Of a stretch of 64,000 bases of DNA, positions 23,384 to 35,800 are shown piece after piece; position 1 is the first letter of the stretch, and each line of letters begins with the position of its first letter. Origin of the DNA: Omphiscola glabra (lineage: Eukaryota; Mollusca; Gastropoda; Lymnaeidae); contig OZ024794.1 of NCBI GenBank assembly GCA_964017045.1, positions 2,125,501-2,189,500 on the forward strand, read 5' to 3'. Under the pieces are notes generated by a model. It worked only from the letters and a program-made list of their open reading frames with translations. It made no database searches and was not told the origin of the DNA. The translations under genes were made by a program, and so were the position numbers.

Positions 23384-25098
23384 GGGGGGAGGTACACCCA
23401 GAACATAGGTCGACTACTAAAATTATCACCCAAAAAAAACTATTGAAGTTACAAGTGTTAAATTTGCACTGAAGCTAGAGGAATAGCCATTCTACCATAA
23501 TAACACAAAAAATAACCATTAAAAAGTAATACATAATAGTTTGCTTATATTGGAAAAAAAAAGAAAAATGGGATGTTGAAAATTGGCATGTCAGACTAAA
23601 AAAATTAGATAGAATGTTTTAAGCTCAAATTTATTATACTTTTTTAACCATATAGAATATAGAAATATGTATTAGCTATGGCATGAACTAAGAAAAATGT
23701 GAGAAATTGAATACTTTTGATATCACAGGATCCCAAAGTAACCTAATTTTGAAATTTTAAAATCAAATTTTGATAAATTGTAAAATGTGTAATTATTAAT
23801 ATATTGTAATATGCTTAGTTGCTGCCATAGACAATTATATTATATAGCATCATGCAAAATTTCAAACAAATTGGTTGGCATTTTAAAAAGTTATCATTTT
23901 TTATGTGAACTAAATGTTGAAATTTTGTGAATGAACATGCATTAATTTTGTTCATAAAGTAAATGAATTCTTTAATTTTAATGACCCCCTGAAAGATAAG
24001 GATATAATTTATCTTCAACTTGTGACTCTTCTAACCCTAATTTAAGCCTTCTTCTGGTTCTTTTAGCTTCTAAGGACTTAGTTTTTTTGTTTTTATGCTT
24101 TCGATCCGCATAGCGCCCATCATATTAAAATAATTGAAAGTAAACAGACCAAGGGAAAGCTGTAAAAATCTTAGAGGAGCCTCCTATTTTTTGGATCCAT
24201 CATTTAAAAGAAGGCTTGCTAATGCAACATCAATGTTGACAGCTCTTAAACCATTATATTTGTTCTTAGGGCACATTTTCAATATAGTACTATTCATCGA
24301 TTCGTTCGTATTTTGATTATAAATATCTAGATATTTACTAAATATACTTGGATGTGAAAGGTATACAAAATTGGCCTAATTAAATTCATTGCTGACTACT
24401 GATACTGATTCACTTTTATTATAATAAACATTTAAAATTAATCTTCACTTTAATCTCAATGAGAATCATTTACTCCATAGATGTCTTTCAATTTAATTTC
24501 TGCCCTCTTCTGGGTGGGCGTGGCATATGGTGTTTCAAGAACACTACACTTGGGTATTTTAATTTTAGTCAAGCCAAGGGTAATTCATCTTGAACTTGAA
24601 CTTGAACGATTGAATCAATTCAGATTGTTTTATTTTATTTCCATTTTATTCTCCACATTGGGACCAATATTAGGCTTAATATATCTATTTTTATGAAACA
24701 TTCGTTTCTTTGAATATTTGCTATCACTAGGCATTGTATAAACAAATTATAAACAAATATTAAGACAATTATAATGTTCACAAATTTTTTTGGTTTATTT
24801 CTATGGAAGCTGCCATATTTAAAAGGACTGATCATTGTATTAAACAATTATTGGGGAGGTCATCATTGTTTTAAAATAATTAATTCAGAAAAAGTATAAT
24901 GATTTTTATTTTTTTGGGGTAGTTTCTGATACTACCCCTTCTAATAAAAAATTCATAGCTCAAGAACTATTTAACATAAATTAAAAATAGTTACACATAA
25001 TTGTGCAGAATTGAATACACTTTAATTTGATATCAATGATTATTGCTTAATCGAAAATTAGCCTTTTTCCATTTTTCTCGGTGTACCTCCCCCCTTAA
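23380..25098 (+). mobile_element. TTAA-flanked DNA transposon, non-autonomous
   Basis: The body (23384-25094, 1,711 bp) starts GGGGGGAGGTACACC and ends with its exact reverse complement, with a further AGAA match inside. TTAA lies directly on both sides (23380-23383 and 25095-25098). The host satellite unit itself reads GCCTTAACCC, so the element clearly inserted into that TTAA. TTAA duplication is typical of piggyBac and Kolobok superfamilies. The interior is very AT-rich with only short frames (one at 24481-24696), none resembling a transposase. Confidence 0.75.
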
Positions 25099-25350
25099 CC
25101 CATCTGTACTCTGCAGTGATTCTGTAGCCTTAACCCATCTGTACTCTGCAGTGATTCTCTGGCCTTAACCCATCTGTACTCTGCAGTGATTCTGTAGCCT
25201 AACCCATCTGCACTCTGCAGTGATTCTGTAGCCCTAACCCATCTGTACTCTGCAGTGATTCTGTAGCCTTAACCCATCTGTACTCTGCAGTGATTCTGTA
25301 GCCTAACCCATCTGCACTCTGCAGTTATTCTGTAGCCCTAACCCTTAAGT
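25095..25350 (+). repeat. About 36-bp satellite, seven copies
   Basis: Units share TTAACCCATCTGTACTCTGC and AGTGATTCTGTAGC. Continuation of the unit at 23345. Confidence 0.9.
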
Positions 25351-25384
25351 TGGTTCTAAAAGCAGAAGGGGAAAGTGGGAGGAG

Positions 25385-25568
25385 GAGATGACAGTGGTGA
25401 GTGGCATTCAATCATTGTGTGAATGACTGCAATCATTGTACGAGTGGCTTCAATCATTGTGCGAGTGACTGCAATCATTGTGTGAATGACTACAATCATT
25501 GTGCGAGCCACTGTAATCACTGTACGAGTGGCTTCAATCATTGGGCGAGCGACTGTAATCATTATGCA
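25385..25568 (+). repeat. 21-bp minisatellite
   Basis: About eight copies of a unit containing TGCAATCATTGTACGAGTG. Confidence 0.85.
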
Positions 25569-25649
25569 GTGTGCACATGAATTCGTTAATATTTTTTCAA
25601 GCTGTAGTCCTGCTCCCAGCGGTGTGGGGTCATTTTAGGTAGGGAATTT

Positions 25650-25785
25650 GCCCCACCCCTGAATTTGTAGGGTTTATTTAATTTGCTATGTACTGTGACA
25701 CCTCAATTCAAGACAAGCCAAGTTTTTGTTCTCCCCCCCCCCCCCCCACTTTTTTTGAAAAAAACTGAAATGACGCCCCGGGCGT
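25650..25785 (-). mobile_element. hAT-like dispersed repeat, copy 2
   Basis: Shares CCCTGAATTTG, TTTGCTATGTAC, CACCTC, CCAAGTTTT and TGAAATGACGCC with 8355-8495 in the same order and orientation. The minus strand end resembles hAT termini. Confidence 0.45.
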
Positions 25786-25867
25786 GTTTTGAACTTGCAC
25801 TGTTTAAGACCCCTTGAATATATTTTTTATGAGCGTAGTAACCGCTACAAAATTGTCCTAATCTTGT

Positions 25868-27700
25868 GACTCTGACACCCTCGCCTAGCCATTCAGCACT
25901 TAAGCTATCAGTGTATTCTCTGGCAGCAATGCCACCCTCGTCTAGTCATTCAGCACTTAAGCCATCAGGGTATTCTCTGGCAGCCGTAAAGATATCGTCG
26001 TCAAACCAGCTGACAATGGTGGAGCAGTTGTTGTGTGGGACAAAGATCTGTAGATCATGGAGTCCCATGGGCAACTAGAAGACAGCCAGTTCTACCAACA
26101 GAGGACCAACAACCCTCTTACCAAACATAACAACATGGTAAAAGAGACTATCAAGAAAATTATTGCAGAATTGGCACTCCCCAAATCGGCCTCTGCCTTA
26201 CACATCTTTGATAGGGACCTCGGTAAGCCATGCTTCTGCCTACTTCCCAAAATACACAAGTATGGTAACCCTGGCAGACCTATTGTCTCAGCATGCTCTT
26301 GCCCCACCGAACATATCTCGGAATTCCTTGAAGGAGTCTTTCAGCCCATCGTATCCTCACTGCCAACTTACATTAAGGACACCAACCATGCTTTACAAAC
26401 CTTTGAATTTTTCATACTCCCTCCTGAAAAGAAACATCATCTATTTCTTCCTGATGTACCGGGGTATGTTCTCTATACACTTCTATCCCCCACACTGACG
26501 GTCTCTTAGCTCTCAAATTCTTTCTCCAGACTAAACCCCACCCATCTATACCCACCAACACCCTCCTCCGATTGGCTGAACTAGTCCTCACCCTCAATTC
26601 GTTTGAGTTTGGTGGCCCATTCTTCGACCTAATCAGTGGTGTTGCTATGGGGACCAAAATGGGACCCAGCTATGCATGCTTGTTTATGGGACCTTTCGAA
26701 CACATGGTCGACAGCAGCTATACTGGAAGCCTCCCTGAATTCTATAAGAGGTACCTAGATGACGGTATAGGGGTTACCACTATGGAGAGGAGTGAACTTG
26801 ACCTTTTCATTAACTTTGTAGGCTCCTTTCACCCCTCCATTAAATTCGCATCTCTTGTCTCTGAGACCGCAGTCAACTTCTTGGACATTACTGTCACCCT
26901 TCACACAGACAGCCTACTCACCTCTGCCTACTTTAAGCCAACTGACAGCCACAGCTGTCTACTCTACTCTTCCTCCCACCCTAAATCCTGTAAAGACTCT
27001 ATTCCTTTTTCTCAATTACTTCGTCTTCGTCGACTTTGTCGGTCGGAAGAGGACTTTTGGGACAAAGCACTTGAGATGATAGACTATTTCCGATATAGTC
27101 TTACCCGGAGACAGTACTTTCATCAGCCCTTCAAAGGGTTAAGAAAATTACCCGTGCGGATGCCTCAGGTCTCATCTGAGCGACAATGTTGACAGGACCA
27201 AACTTATTATAACGTATCACCCTCACAATCTAATAGCTAAACGGGACATCTTCTCCTCCCCGCCTCTCATTGTTTTCAGACGGGACAAAAATCTGAGAGA
27301 CCTCCTTGTACGCAGTCACATCAACGCTGTCCCCTCCCACTTTGGGACCAAACCATGTGGCCGCAGCCGGTGCAACACTTGCCCTTTTGTCGTCCAGACT
27401 CAACACATACATTTCCCTAAGGGCAGTTTTCAGATACGCGGCGGTTTCGTTTGCACTAGCCGCAATTTTTGTCTACGCTATTGTTTGCACCCGCTGCCAG
27501 ATGTCATACATTGGGGAGACAGGACAGGTGTACTGAACACCTCCGTAATATTACGCAAGATAAACAATGTCCTGTCTCCAAACACTTCAATAGAGCCGAC
27601 CCCAGGGCAAGGCGGACTTTTCAATATGTGCGATCGTGGCTAGCAAAAGCACACCCAGCTGGGTGAATTTGGAGCACAAGCTTATCTTGACCTATGGCAC
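25868..27700 (+). mobile_element. Penelope-like element, decayed
   Basis: In order: a conserved start KDIVVKPADNGGAVVVW (near 25985, then a stop), a first reverse transcriptase part (PKIHKYGNPGRPIV near 26245), a second frame at 26572-27192 with SGVAMGTKMGPSYA, the YLDDG catalytic box near 26755 and the TDSHSCLLYSSSHP signature, a CGRSRCNTCPF zinc-type motif near 27355, and YIGETGQ near 27510 from a GIY-YIG endonuclease. This order is diagnostic of Penelope-like retroelements. At least four frameshifts or stops mark a dead copy. A 58-bp direct duplication precedes it at 25868-25985. Confidence 0.85.
26572..27192 (+). pseudogene. Penelope-like reverse transcriptase, central part
   Basis: A 206-codon frame holds the palm motifs of the Penelope-type reverse transcriptase, with YLDD at about residues 60-65 and the conserved FLDI and HPKSCKDSIPFSQ segments. 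It is cut from its N-terminal half by a frameshift near 26460-26570 and from the endonuclease part by another after 27190. Confidence 0.8.
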
Positions 27701-28512
27701 ATTTTCCCCACATTGTATGAACGTCATGTCTCTATTCCTTGTTTGAACCTAGCTCCGCCCCTCCACGTCACGACCTATCGCAGTGGACTTACTTCTCCTC
27801 TTTTCTTTACTTTTCCTTATACTTATTTTCTGTCACAAGTAATTTTCTGCCCTCTTGGATACTATTTCTCAGCTAAGTACTATGTTTAAATTTTATTCTT
27901 TTTTTCCTGTTTGTTCGCTGATTAAGGCTTCCTGCCGACACGTTTGTTGTTTTGTTGCGTTCCTTTTTTCAGATTTAACCTTACTTATATTTACTAATTT
28001 CCTATTCTCTGGCAGCAATATTATCTTTAACATCTTTCAGTCTTTTGGCAGCCACTCCAAGACGACGCAACTTTTTCGTGGAGGTGCAGGTGGTCCTGGT
28101 GGTCATTTCTTTCTTTAAGGCATAAAACGCTTTTCACTTTGAATGATGTTCTGACCATTTGAAATTATAGGAATATGCACAGACATCACTTTGTTCAGAT
28201 TTTTTGTGTATGCATGTATGTTCAGATTGCCATGTTCATATGTTTTGTATGCATATATGTCCAGTTTAGCTAGGTCATTGGGGTCCATGTAGGAACTACG
28301 GTTTACATGTATTTTTTATATTACCTTCCTACTGTGGCCATTCATTATTTTAAAAACCTATTTCATTATGATCACCATTTTATGAAAGTAACGATCAATG
28401 CCATTCATGAAGAGCACTGGATTATGGGGGAGGGCAAACCCACTTTTACTAAACACTATCAAAGTATTTCAGTTGCTAGTTAAGAAATTGTACACGTGCC
28501 ATCATTCTATGT
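27701..28512. other. No gene seen
   Basis: Probably includes the untranslated tail of the Penelope-like element (GGCAGCCACTCCAAGACG near 28045 and a CTGGCAGCAA word at 28010 shared with 25920). Nothing else recognised. Confidence 0.3.
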
Positions 28513-28866
28513 TACTGTTAAGAAAATGTGTACACATATCCTAAAGAGAGCTACAACACTCTGACACATATTACTGTTAAGAAAATGTGTACACATATCC
28601 TAAAGAGAGCTACAACACTCTGACACATATTACTGTTAAGAAAATGTGTACACATATCCTAAAGAGAGCTACAACACTCTGACACATATTACTGTTAAGA
28701 AAATGTGTACACATATCCTAAAGAGAGCTACAACACTCTGACACATATTACTGTTAAGAAAATGTGTACACATATCCTAAAGAGAGCTACAACACTCTGA
28801 CACAGATTACTGTTAAGAAAATGTGTACACATATCCTAAAGAGAGCTACAACACTCTGACACAGAA
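28513..28866 (+). repeat. 59-bp satellite, six copies
   Basis: Nearly identical 59-bp units containing ACTGTTAAGAAAATGTGTAC and AAGAGAGCTACAAC. One difference (CATATT to CAGATT) marks the last copies. Confidence 0.9.
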
Positions 28867-29092
28867 AACAAAGACATTAATGACATTGACAATTTATTTC
28901 TATCTCATCAATACATTTATCTCCAATCAATATTTCAATCATTAAAAAAAATCAATAAATACTGATGATTAATCTATGTCAGTGAATGTTGCCACTAGTC
29001 ACTTAAACTTTCCAACCGGGTCAAAATGTTATCCTATATTTCATTTGCCCATTGACTTATCATAACAAGTTGTAGACTTGTTTTAATCACTC

Positions 29093-29098
29093 TTTATT
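29093..29098 (-). terminator. Candidate ZCCHC4 polyadenylation signal
   Basis: AATAAA on the minus strand about 700 bp past the ZCCHC4 stop codon and beyond the 29-bp array. It is the first clear canonical signal I see; transcript end not proven. Confidence 0.35.
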
Positions 29099-29341
29099 CA
29101 CTTCAATTGTACAGAAATACAAAAAATGCAATTCAACCATGTCTGTAGAGTATGCTGGTAAATCCATTGAACCATGAAACCAGGAAGTTCAACTACTTGA
29201 TATGTGAAACTACTTCATACACATTTGCATACCAGAACAAAAACAGCTCTCATTCAAGTTGTATCTGAAAAGTGTCACACTAGGAGGGGGAGGGGGGGAA
29301 ACAATCTATTGATTTTTAAAACTTAAAAAGCTGTTCAAGCA

Positions 29342-29805
29342 GAAATAGGTCAGTCTTATGACTTTGACATGAAATAGGTCAGTCTTATGACTTTGACATG
29401 AAATAGGTCAGTCTTATGATTTTGACATGAAATAGGTCAGTCTTATGACTTTGACATGAAATAGATCAGTCTTATGAGTTTGACATGGAATAGGTCAGTC
29501 TTATGAGTTTGACATGGAATAGGTCAGTCTTATGAGTTTGACATGGAATAGGTCAGTCTTATGAGTTTGACATGAAATAGGTCAGTCTTATGAGTTTGAC
29601 ATGAAATAGGTCAGTCTTATGACTTTGACATGAAATAGATCAGTCTTATGAGTTTGACATGGAATAGGTCAGTCTTATGAGTTTGACATGGAATAGGTCA
29701 GTCTTATGAGTTTGACATGGAATAGGTCAGTCTTATGAGTTTGACATGAAATAGGTCAGTCTTATGAGTTTGACATGAAATAGGTCAGTCTTATGAGTTT
29801 GACAT
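29342..29805 (+). repeat. 29-bp minisatellite containing the ZCCHC4 stop codon
   Basis: Exactly sixteen 29-bp units. On the minus strand each unit starts ATGTCAAACTCATAA, the last five codons of ZCCHC4 including the stop, followed by GACTGACCTATTTC. The first unit (29777-29805 side) belongs to the real gene end. A six-unit block (174 bp) beginning with the AGATCAG variant occurs twice, at about 29458 and 29632. Confidence 0.95.
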
Positions 29806-32800
29806 GGCGTTGTGTTTCTTTGCCCCGACGATGCCGCATTTCTCACTTTGTTTTCGCTTGCCTAATCTGAAGATCAATGTGATAGTGATAAGTAGAATGT
29901 CATAAGCAGAATGCCATAAGTAGAATGCCATAATTAGAATGTCACAAGTAGAATGTCCTAAGTAGAATGAACAACTTAGTAATAAACAATTTAATTTGAT
30001 AGTTTAGAGCTTACTTTTCTTTATCTTATGTGCCATGTGTGCCATGTGTGCTATGTGTGCCAAGTGTGCCATATTGTGTTTAGAGTTAGGATTTTTAATT
30101 AATCTATTAAGGAAATAATATTCATCAATTTTATAACTTAAATAGTTTTAGCCTTCCTTACCTTTATCTTTACAACTCAATATGGACTTTAAAATTATGT
30201 TAGAATTATAATGTCATTTGAAATTAATACAATTTTTGGAATTGTTACTTGTACCATTTTTTTAAAGGGAAGTAATGACTTTATTTTTGTGTGGACAATT
30301 AACACCCACAGAGTTACTGGTACTTTAACTTTTGAGAAAAAACCTGCTGATAAAAGAGGACTCTATTTTTTGTTGTATGTACCTAATTGTTTTAAGAGAG
30401 TCCACATTTGTTGTCCTGACTGGACAGTCTCTCCTCTTGTGGTCTAATTCTCCACAAATGTGACAACCTTGAAAAAAGAATTGCATTGTTATTAGTTGCA
30501 CTCACACCTAAGAAAGATTATGCAAATCTAATTCTGTCTGCAATGATATTAATACAAATAGACAATTAGATATCTAAAGTAATACATGTAAACAATTAGA
30601 GATTTAAAGTAATACATGTAAATAATTAGATTCTTAAATTATCATACAAATATAAACAATTAGATATCTAAATGTTATCATACAAATATAAACAATTACA
30701 TATAACAATGTTATCATACAATTAGTCAATTAAATAAATCTTAAAAACATTCTTTTCCTTTAGATACTGTAACAAAAATTGTTGTTTAGGGCAAACAATT
30801 GTTTTTGTAAATTAACAGAGAAATTATTAAACGGTATTATATCTAAATTATAATCTAACTACATTGTATCAGAAATTTAAGCAATCACAAAGAATGTAAC
30901 AGTTAACTGAGCTCCCCCAAATGAGTGCCATCCAAAAATTGAGTGCATCCAACAATTGAGTGTCATCCAACAATTGAGTTGCATCCAACAATTGAGTTGC
31001 ATCCAACAATTGACTGGTATCCAAAAATTGAATGGCATCAACAATTAGGTGGCATCTAACAGTTTGGTGGCATCCAATAATTTAGTGGCACCCAACAGTT
31101 GAGTAGCATTTCCTTACTGAGATTGGACAATTCATTCTTTCAGCCCATCTAAAACTCCTGGTATAACTATAACTCTCCTAGCAAACTACGTGCCAGTATT
31201 CATTTGTACTTCACTTGTATTTTAATGTTGTAATTGTAATTGTACCTAATAAAACTTTCTGGCCACACACATGATCTTTGAGTTGGCAAACTCCACACTT
31301 GTAACAGTGACTACGAGATGGCTTCACACAGCGTAGACAAGCATCACAGTGAACATACGTTGTACCATCCTAGTTTTTGGAATAAATGGTTTCAGTGAAG
31401 ATATGTTATACCATCCGAATTTTTGAGATAATGAGTTTCATATCTATATCTTTACATCTGTAACAATGAAGAATTCTAATTATAACATAAAGAAATGATA
31501 CAAGTTTATGTTTTCAGGATAACATTTCAACAGCAAATAAACAGGTGGACTAATTTACACATGAACAGATGAACAAATGCTTCAACTTAAAGTACAATAT
31601 ATTAAAAGCGCTGACTCCTGTGCATTTTCTCATACAGAAATTAAATTGATTCCTTTTTCACACTTTCTAGGTCAGGGTCTCAAACACATGGACCACATGA
31701 GTCAATCAAACACATGAGTCAATCAAACACATCAACAGCATGAGTCAATCAAACACATGGACCACATGAGTCAATCAAACACATGAACCACATGAGTCAA
31801 TCAAACACATGGACCGCATGAGTCAATCAAACATATGGACCACATGAGTCAATCAAACACATGAACCACATAAGTCAATCAAACACATGGACCGCATGAG
31901 TCAATCAAACACGTGGACCACATGAGTCAATCAAACACATGGACCACATGAGTGGTATGTGCAACATATTGTAAAAGATTTATGTAACATATTGTAGAGC
32001 ATACTTGAACTTAATAATTTATAAAGGTGTTGCAGCCCTAGGTACATTTATTTCTCTCAAAGATCCCTGATCTACACCATGCATTCCTAGAATCATAATC
32101 TGCACATTTTAATTGGCAAGATGCATGAATTCTACAAGCACAACCATTTTACCTTAGATGTACATGCTCTGCAGTCTTTACAGTGCCAGTTTTCTTTTGA
32201 TGAATATTTTTGACAGCTTTGGCAGAACCTATAAGAAATTATGCACATATTTTTATCCTTACACACAATGAAAAAATGTAGACATCACAATTAGGGATGT
32301 TAATGCAGGCTTTTTAGACAAACAAGTTAACAGTTTAAATAGCTTTTCAATGCAGATTTTCTTTAAATTTTTATGTGTATTATCTTGACATTGTAGTTTT
32401 CTTTATATATGGGGGAGGGGGGGTAAAGTATGTGAGACAGTGACCTTCCAACTTATGAATAGATTTGACCTTTCAATAATTATGACCTTCCAACGTATCA
32501 ATAGTTATGAACTTCCAACATATCAATAGTTATGAACTTCCTACTTATAAATAGCTTTGACCTTCCAACTTATAAATAGTTGTCATCTTCAAACTTATAA
32601 ATAGCTATGAGCTTCCTACTTATAAAATGCTATCTCAGAATAAACGTTTACAATATGAAGGGGAAAACAATTTCCAGAAAACAAATCCAGTCACAACGGG
32701 TTTTTAACATCAGTCCATCCAGTCACAACGGGTTTTTAACATCAGTCCACTGATGTCCATCCAGTCAAAACGGGTTTTTAACATCAGTCCACTGATGTCC

Positions 32801-35800
32801 ATCCAGTCACAACGGGTTTTTAACATCAGTCCACTGATGTCCATCCAGTCACAATGGGATTTTAACATCAGTCCACTGATGTCCATTCAGTCACAATGGG
32901 TTTTTAACATCAGTCCACTGATGTCCATCCAGTCACAATGGGTTTTTAACATCAGTCCACTGATGTCCATTCAGTCACAATGGGTTTTTAACATCAGTCC
33001 ACTGATGTCCATCCAGTCAAAACGGGTTTTTAACATCAGTCCACTGATGTCCATCCAGTCACAACAGGTTTTTAACATCAGTCCACTGATGTTCATCCAG
33101 TCACAATGGGTTTTTAACATCAGTCCACTGATGTCCATTCAGTCACAACGGGTTTTTAACATCAGTCCACTGATGTCCATTCAGTCACAATGGGTTTTTA
33201 ACATCAGTCCACTGATGTCCATTCAGTCACAATGGGTTTTTAACATCAGTCCACTGATGTCCATTCAGTCACAACGGGTTTTTAACATCAGTCCACTGAT
33301 GTCCATTCAGTCACAACGGGTTTTTAACATCAGTCCACTGATGTCTATTCAGTCACAATGGGTTTTTAACATCAGTCCACTGATGTCCATTCAGTCACAA
33401 TGGGTTTTTAACATCAGTCCACTGATGTCCATCAAGTCACAACGGGTTTTTAACATCAGTCCACTGATGTCCATTCAGTCACAATGGGTTTTTAACATCA
33501 GTCCACTGATGTCCATTCAGTCACAACAGGTTTTTAACATCAGTCCACTGATGTCCATCCAGTCACAACGGGTTTTTAACATCAGTCCACTGATGTCCAT
33601 TCAGTCACAACGGGTTTTTAACATCAGTCCACTGATGTCCATTCAGTCACAATGGGTTTTTAACATCAGTCCACTGATGTCCATCCAGTCACAACGTGTT
33701 TTTAACATCAGTCCACTGATGTCCATCCAGTCAAAACGGGTTTTTAACATCAGTCCACTGATGTCCATTCAGTCACAACGGGTTTTTAACATCAGTCCAC
33801 TTATGTCCATTCAGTCATGTAAATACATTTACTGTTGATTAGTTATTTTATTTTATTTTTTAAGATCTGGATTTTTTCTTATTTTTTATATTTCATGACA
33901 AAAATAATATGATCAAGGGTTTTTAAAACACATTTCTTCAGCAGCTTTATATCAAATGAATTCATGTTCCTGTTTTTAAAAGTTATGCTAAGGAAACTTT
34001 CAGATTTGGTTTCAGTTGAAATATTCTATGGACTTTGAGAGTTAACAAATAAATCAATTTCATCAAGTCTCTCAACAATAAACTACTTTGTCCATCTAAA
34101 ATACTTTGTCCATCTAAAATACTTTGTCCATCTAAAATACTTTGTCCATCTAAAATACTTTGTCCATCTAAAATACTTTGTCCATCTAAAATACTTTGTC
34201 CATCTAAACTACTTTGTCCATCTAAACTACTTTGTCCATCTAAACTACTTTGTCCATCTAAAATACTTTGTCCATCTAAACTACTTTGTCCATCTAAACT
34301 ACTTTTCCCATCTAAACTACTTTGTCCATCTAATAAAGTCGCATAGGAGATGGCGTTGGTGGGCCGTCGAGCGCGAGCTCTTAATGCCCCCCCCCCGGCA
34401 ACCCCCCCCCACACAAGCCAGTGCACTGAAGGTCTCCCCGACGTCAGCCCAAGCGGAAGGGCACTAGGAACTCCCCCTATGCCTAGGGGAAGCCCGGTCG
34501 ACCGATGACGCTGCGTTTAAAGGGTCCGCAGTCCACTCTCCGAGGGTCAGGATGGGTTTGCTTCCACTCCGGAGGGAAGGTGTTGCGTTACCTCCCCCTA
34601 CCGCCCTGGGAGTCTTTCGGTCGGGACGAGTAGTGGCGGGACGAAACGGTTGCCTAGGAGCGGCTTTCTCACGGCCGCATAGCTAAAATCATCTGCAGGA
34701 GTTTTGGCCACCACCCAGGCCTCATATCCATCAACGGCAACATGTAATCATGTTAGTCGCTGTTCCTGTTGCGTTGGGAGTCATGCGTTTGGCCGGGGTA
34801 TTTTGCTTCGGGTGAACAAGTCACCCCTACTAGTCTGCCACGCCACTAAGAGGCAAACCCCATGTGGACGTCCCCAAGTCTCCTCGGGATGCTGCCGCTT
34901 ACGCAGCATAGACTTTGTCCATCTAAATTACTTTGTCCATCTAAACTACTTTGCTCATCTAAACTACTTTGTCCATCTAAACTACTTTGCTCATCTAAAC
35001 TACTTTGTCCATCTAAACTACTTTGTCCATCTAAACTACTATGCTCACCAGTATCCCTCGTCAGCTGGCAACCTGAACAAAACCTGAGAAATGTTTGTAA
35101 ACATTCGTACAGGAGATCCTTTCTTTTTCTGTTGACTGTTGAAGAGGTTGTGATTGTCGTAGTCCACCTGTTGAAAATATTATATTCAATGAACTAATTA
35201 TTCAGTGTTTGGACTGCCCTAAAGCTTGAGTAGAATAACAAGACACAAACAATTTGTGCCAATAACAACGGTGTAGGTAAGCTTTAATCAAACATCCAAA
35301 TTTAAAATGTTTCAGCCAATGATGTTTCAGATTAATAAAAATAAAAATAACATGAATTTTAATTAAATTTATCATAGCATGTATCCTATCTATCATAACA
35401 TGTATCCTATCTATCATAACATGTATCCAATCTATCATAACATGTATCCTATCTATGACAACATGTATCCTATCTATCATAACATTTATCCTATCTATCA
35501 TAACATGTATCCTATCTATCATAACATGTATCCTATCTATGACAACATGTATCCTATCTATCATAACATGTATCCTATCTATCATAACATGTATCCTATC
35601 TATGACAACATGTATCCTATCTATCATAACATGTATCCTATCTATCATAACATGTATCCTATCTATCATAACATGTATCCTATCTATCATAACATGTATC
35701 CTATCTATCATAACATGTATCCCATCTATCATAACATGTATCCTATCTATCATAACATGTATCCTATCTATGACAACATGTATCCTATCTATCATAACAT

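Noticed and set aside
24481..24696. 71-codon hydrophobic frame inside the TTAA element
   Set aside because: No transposase motif; short and AT-rich, likely chance.
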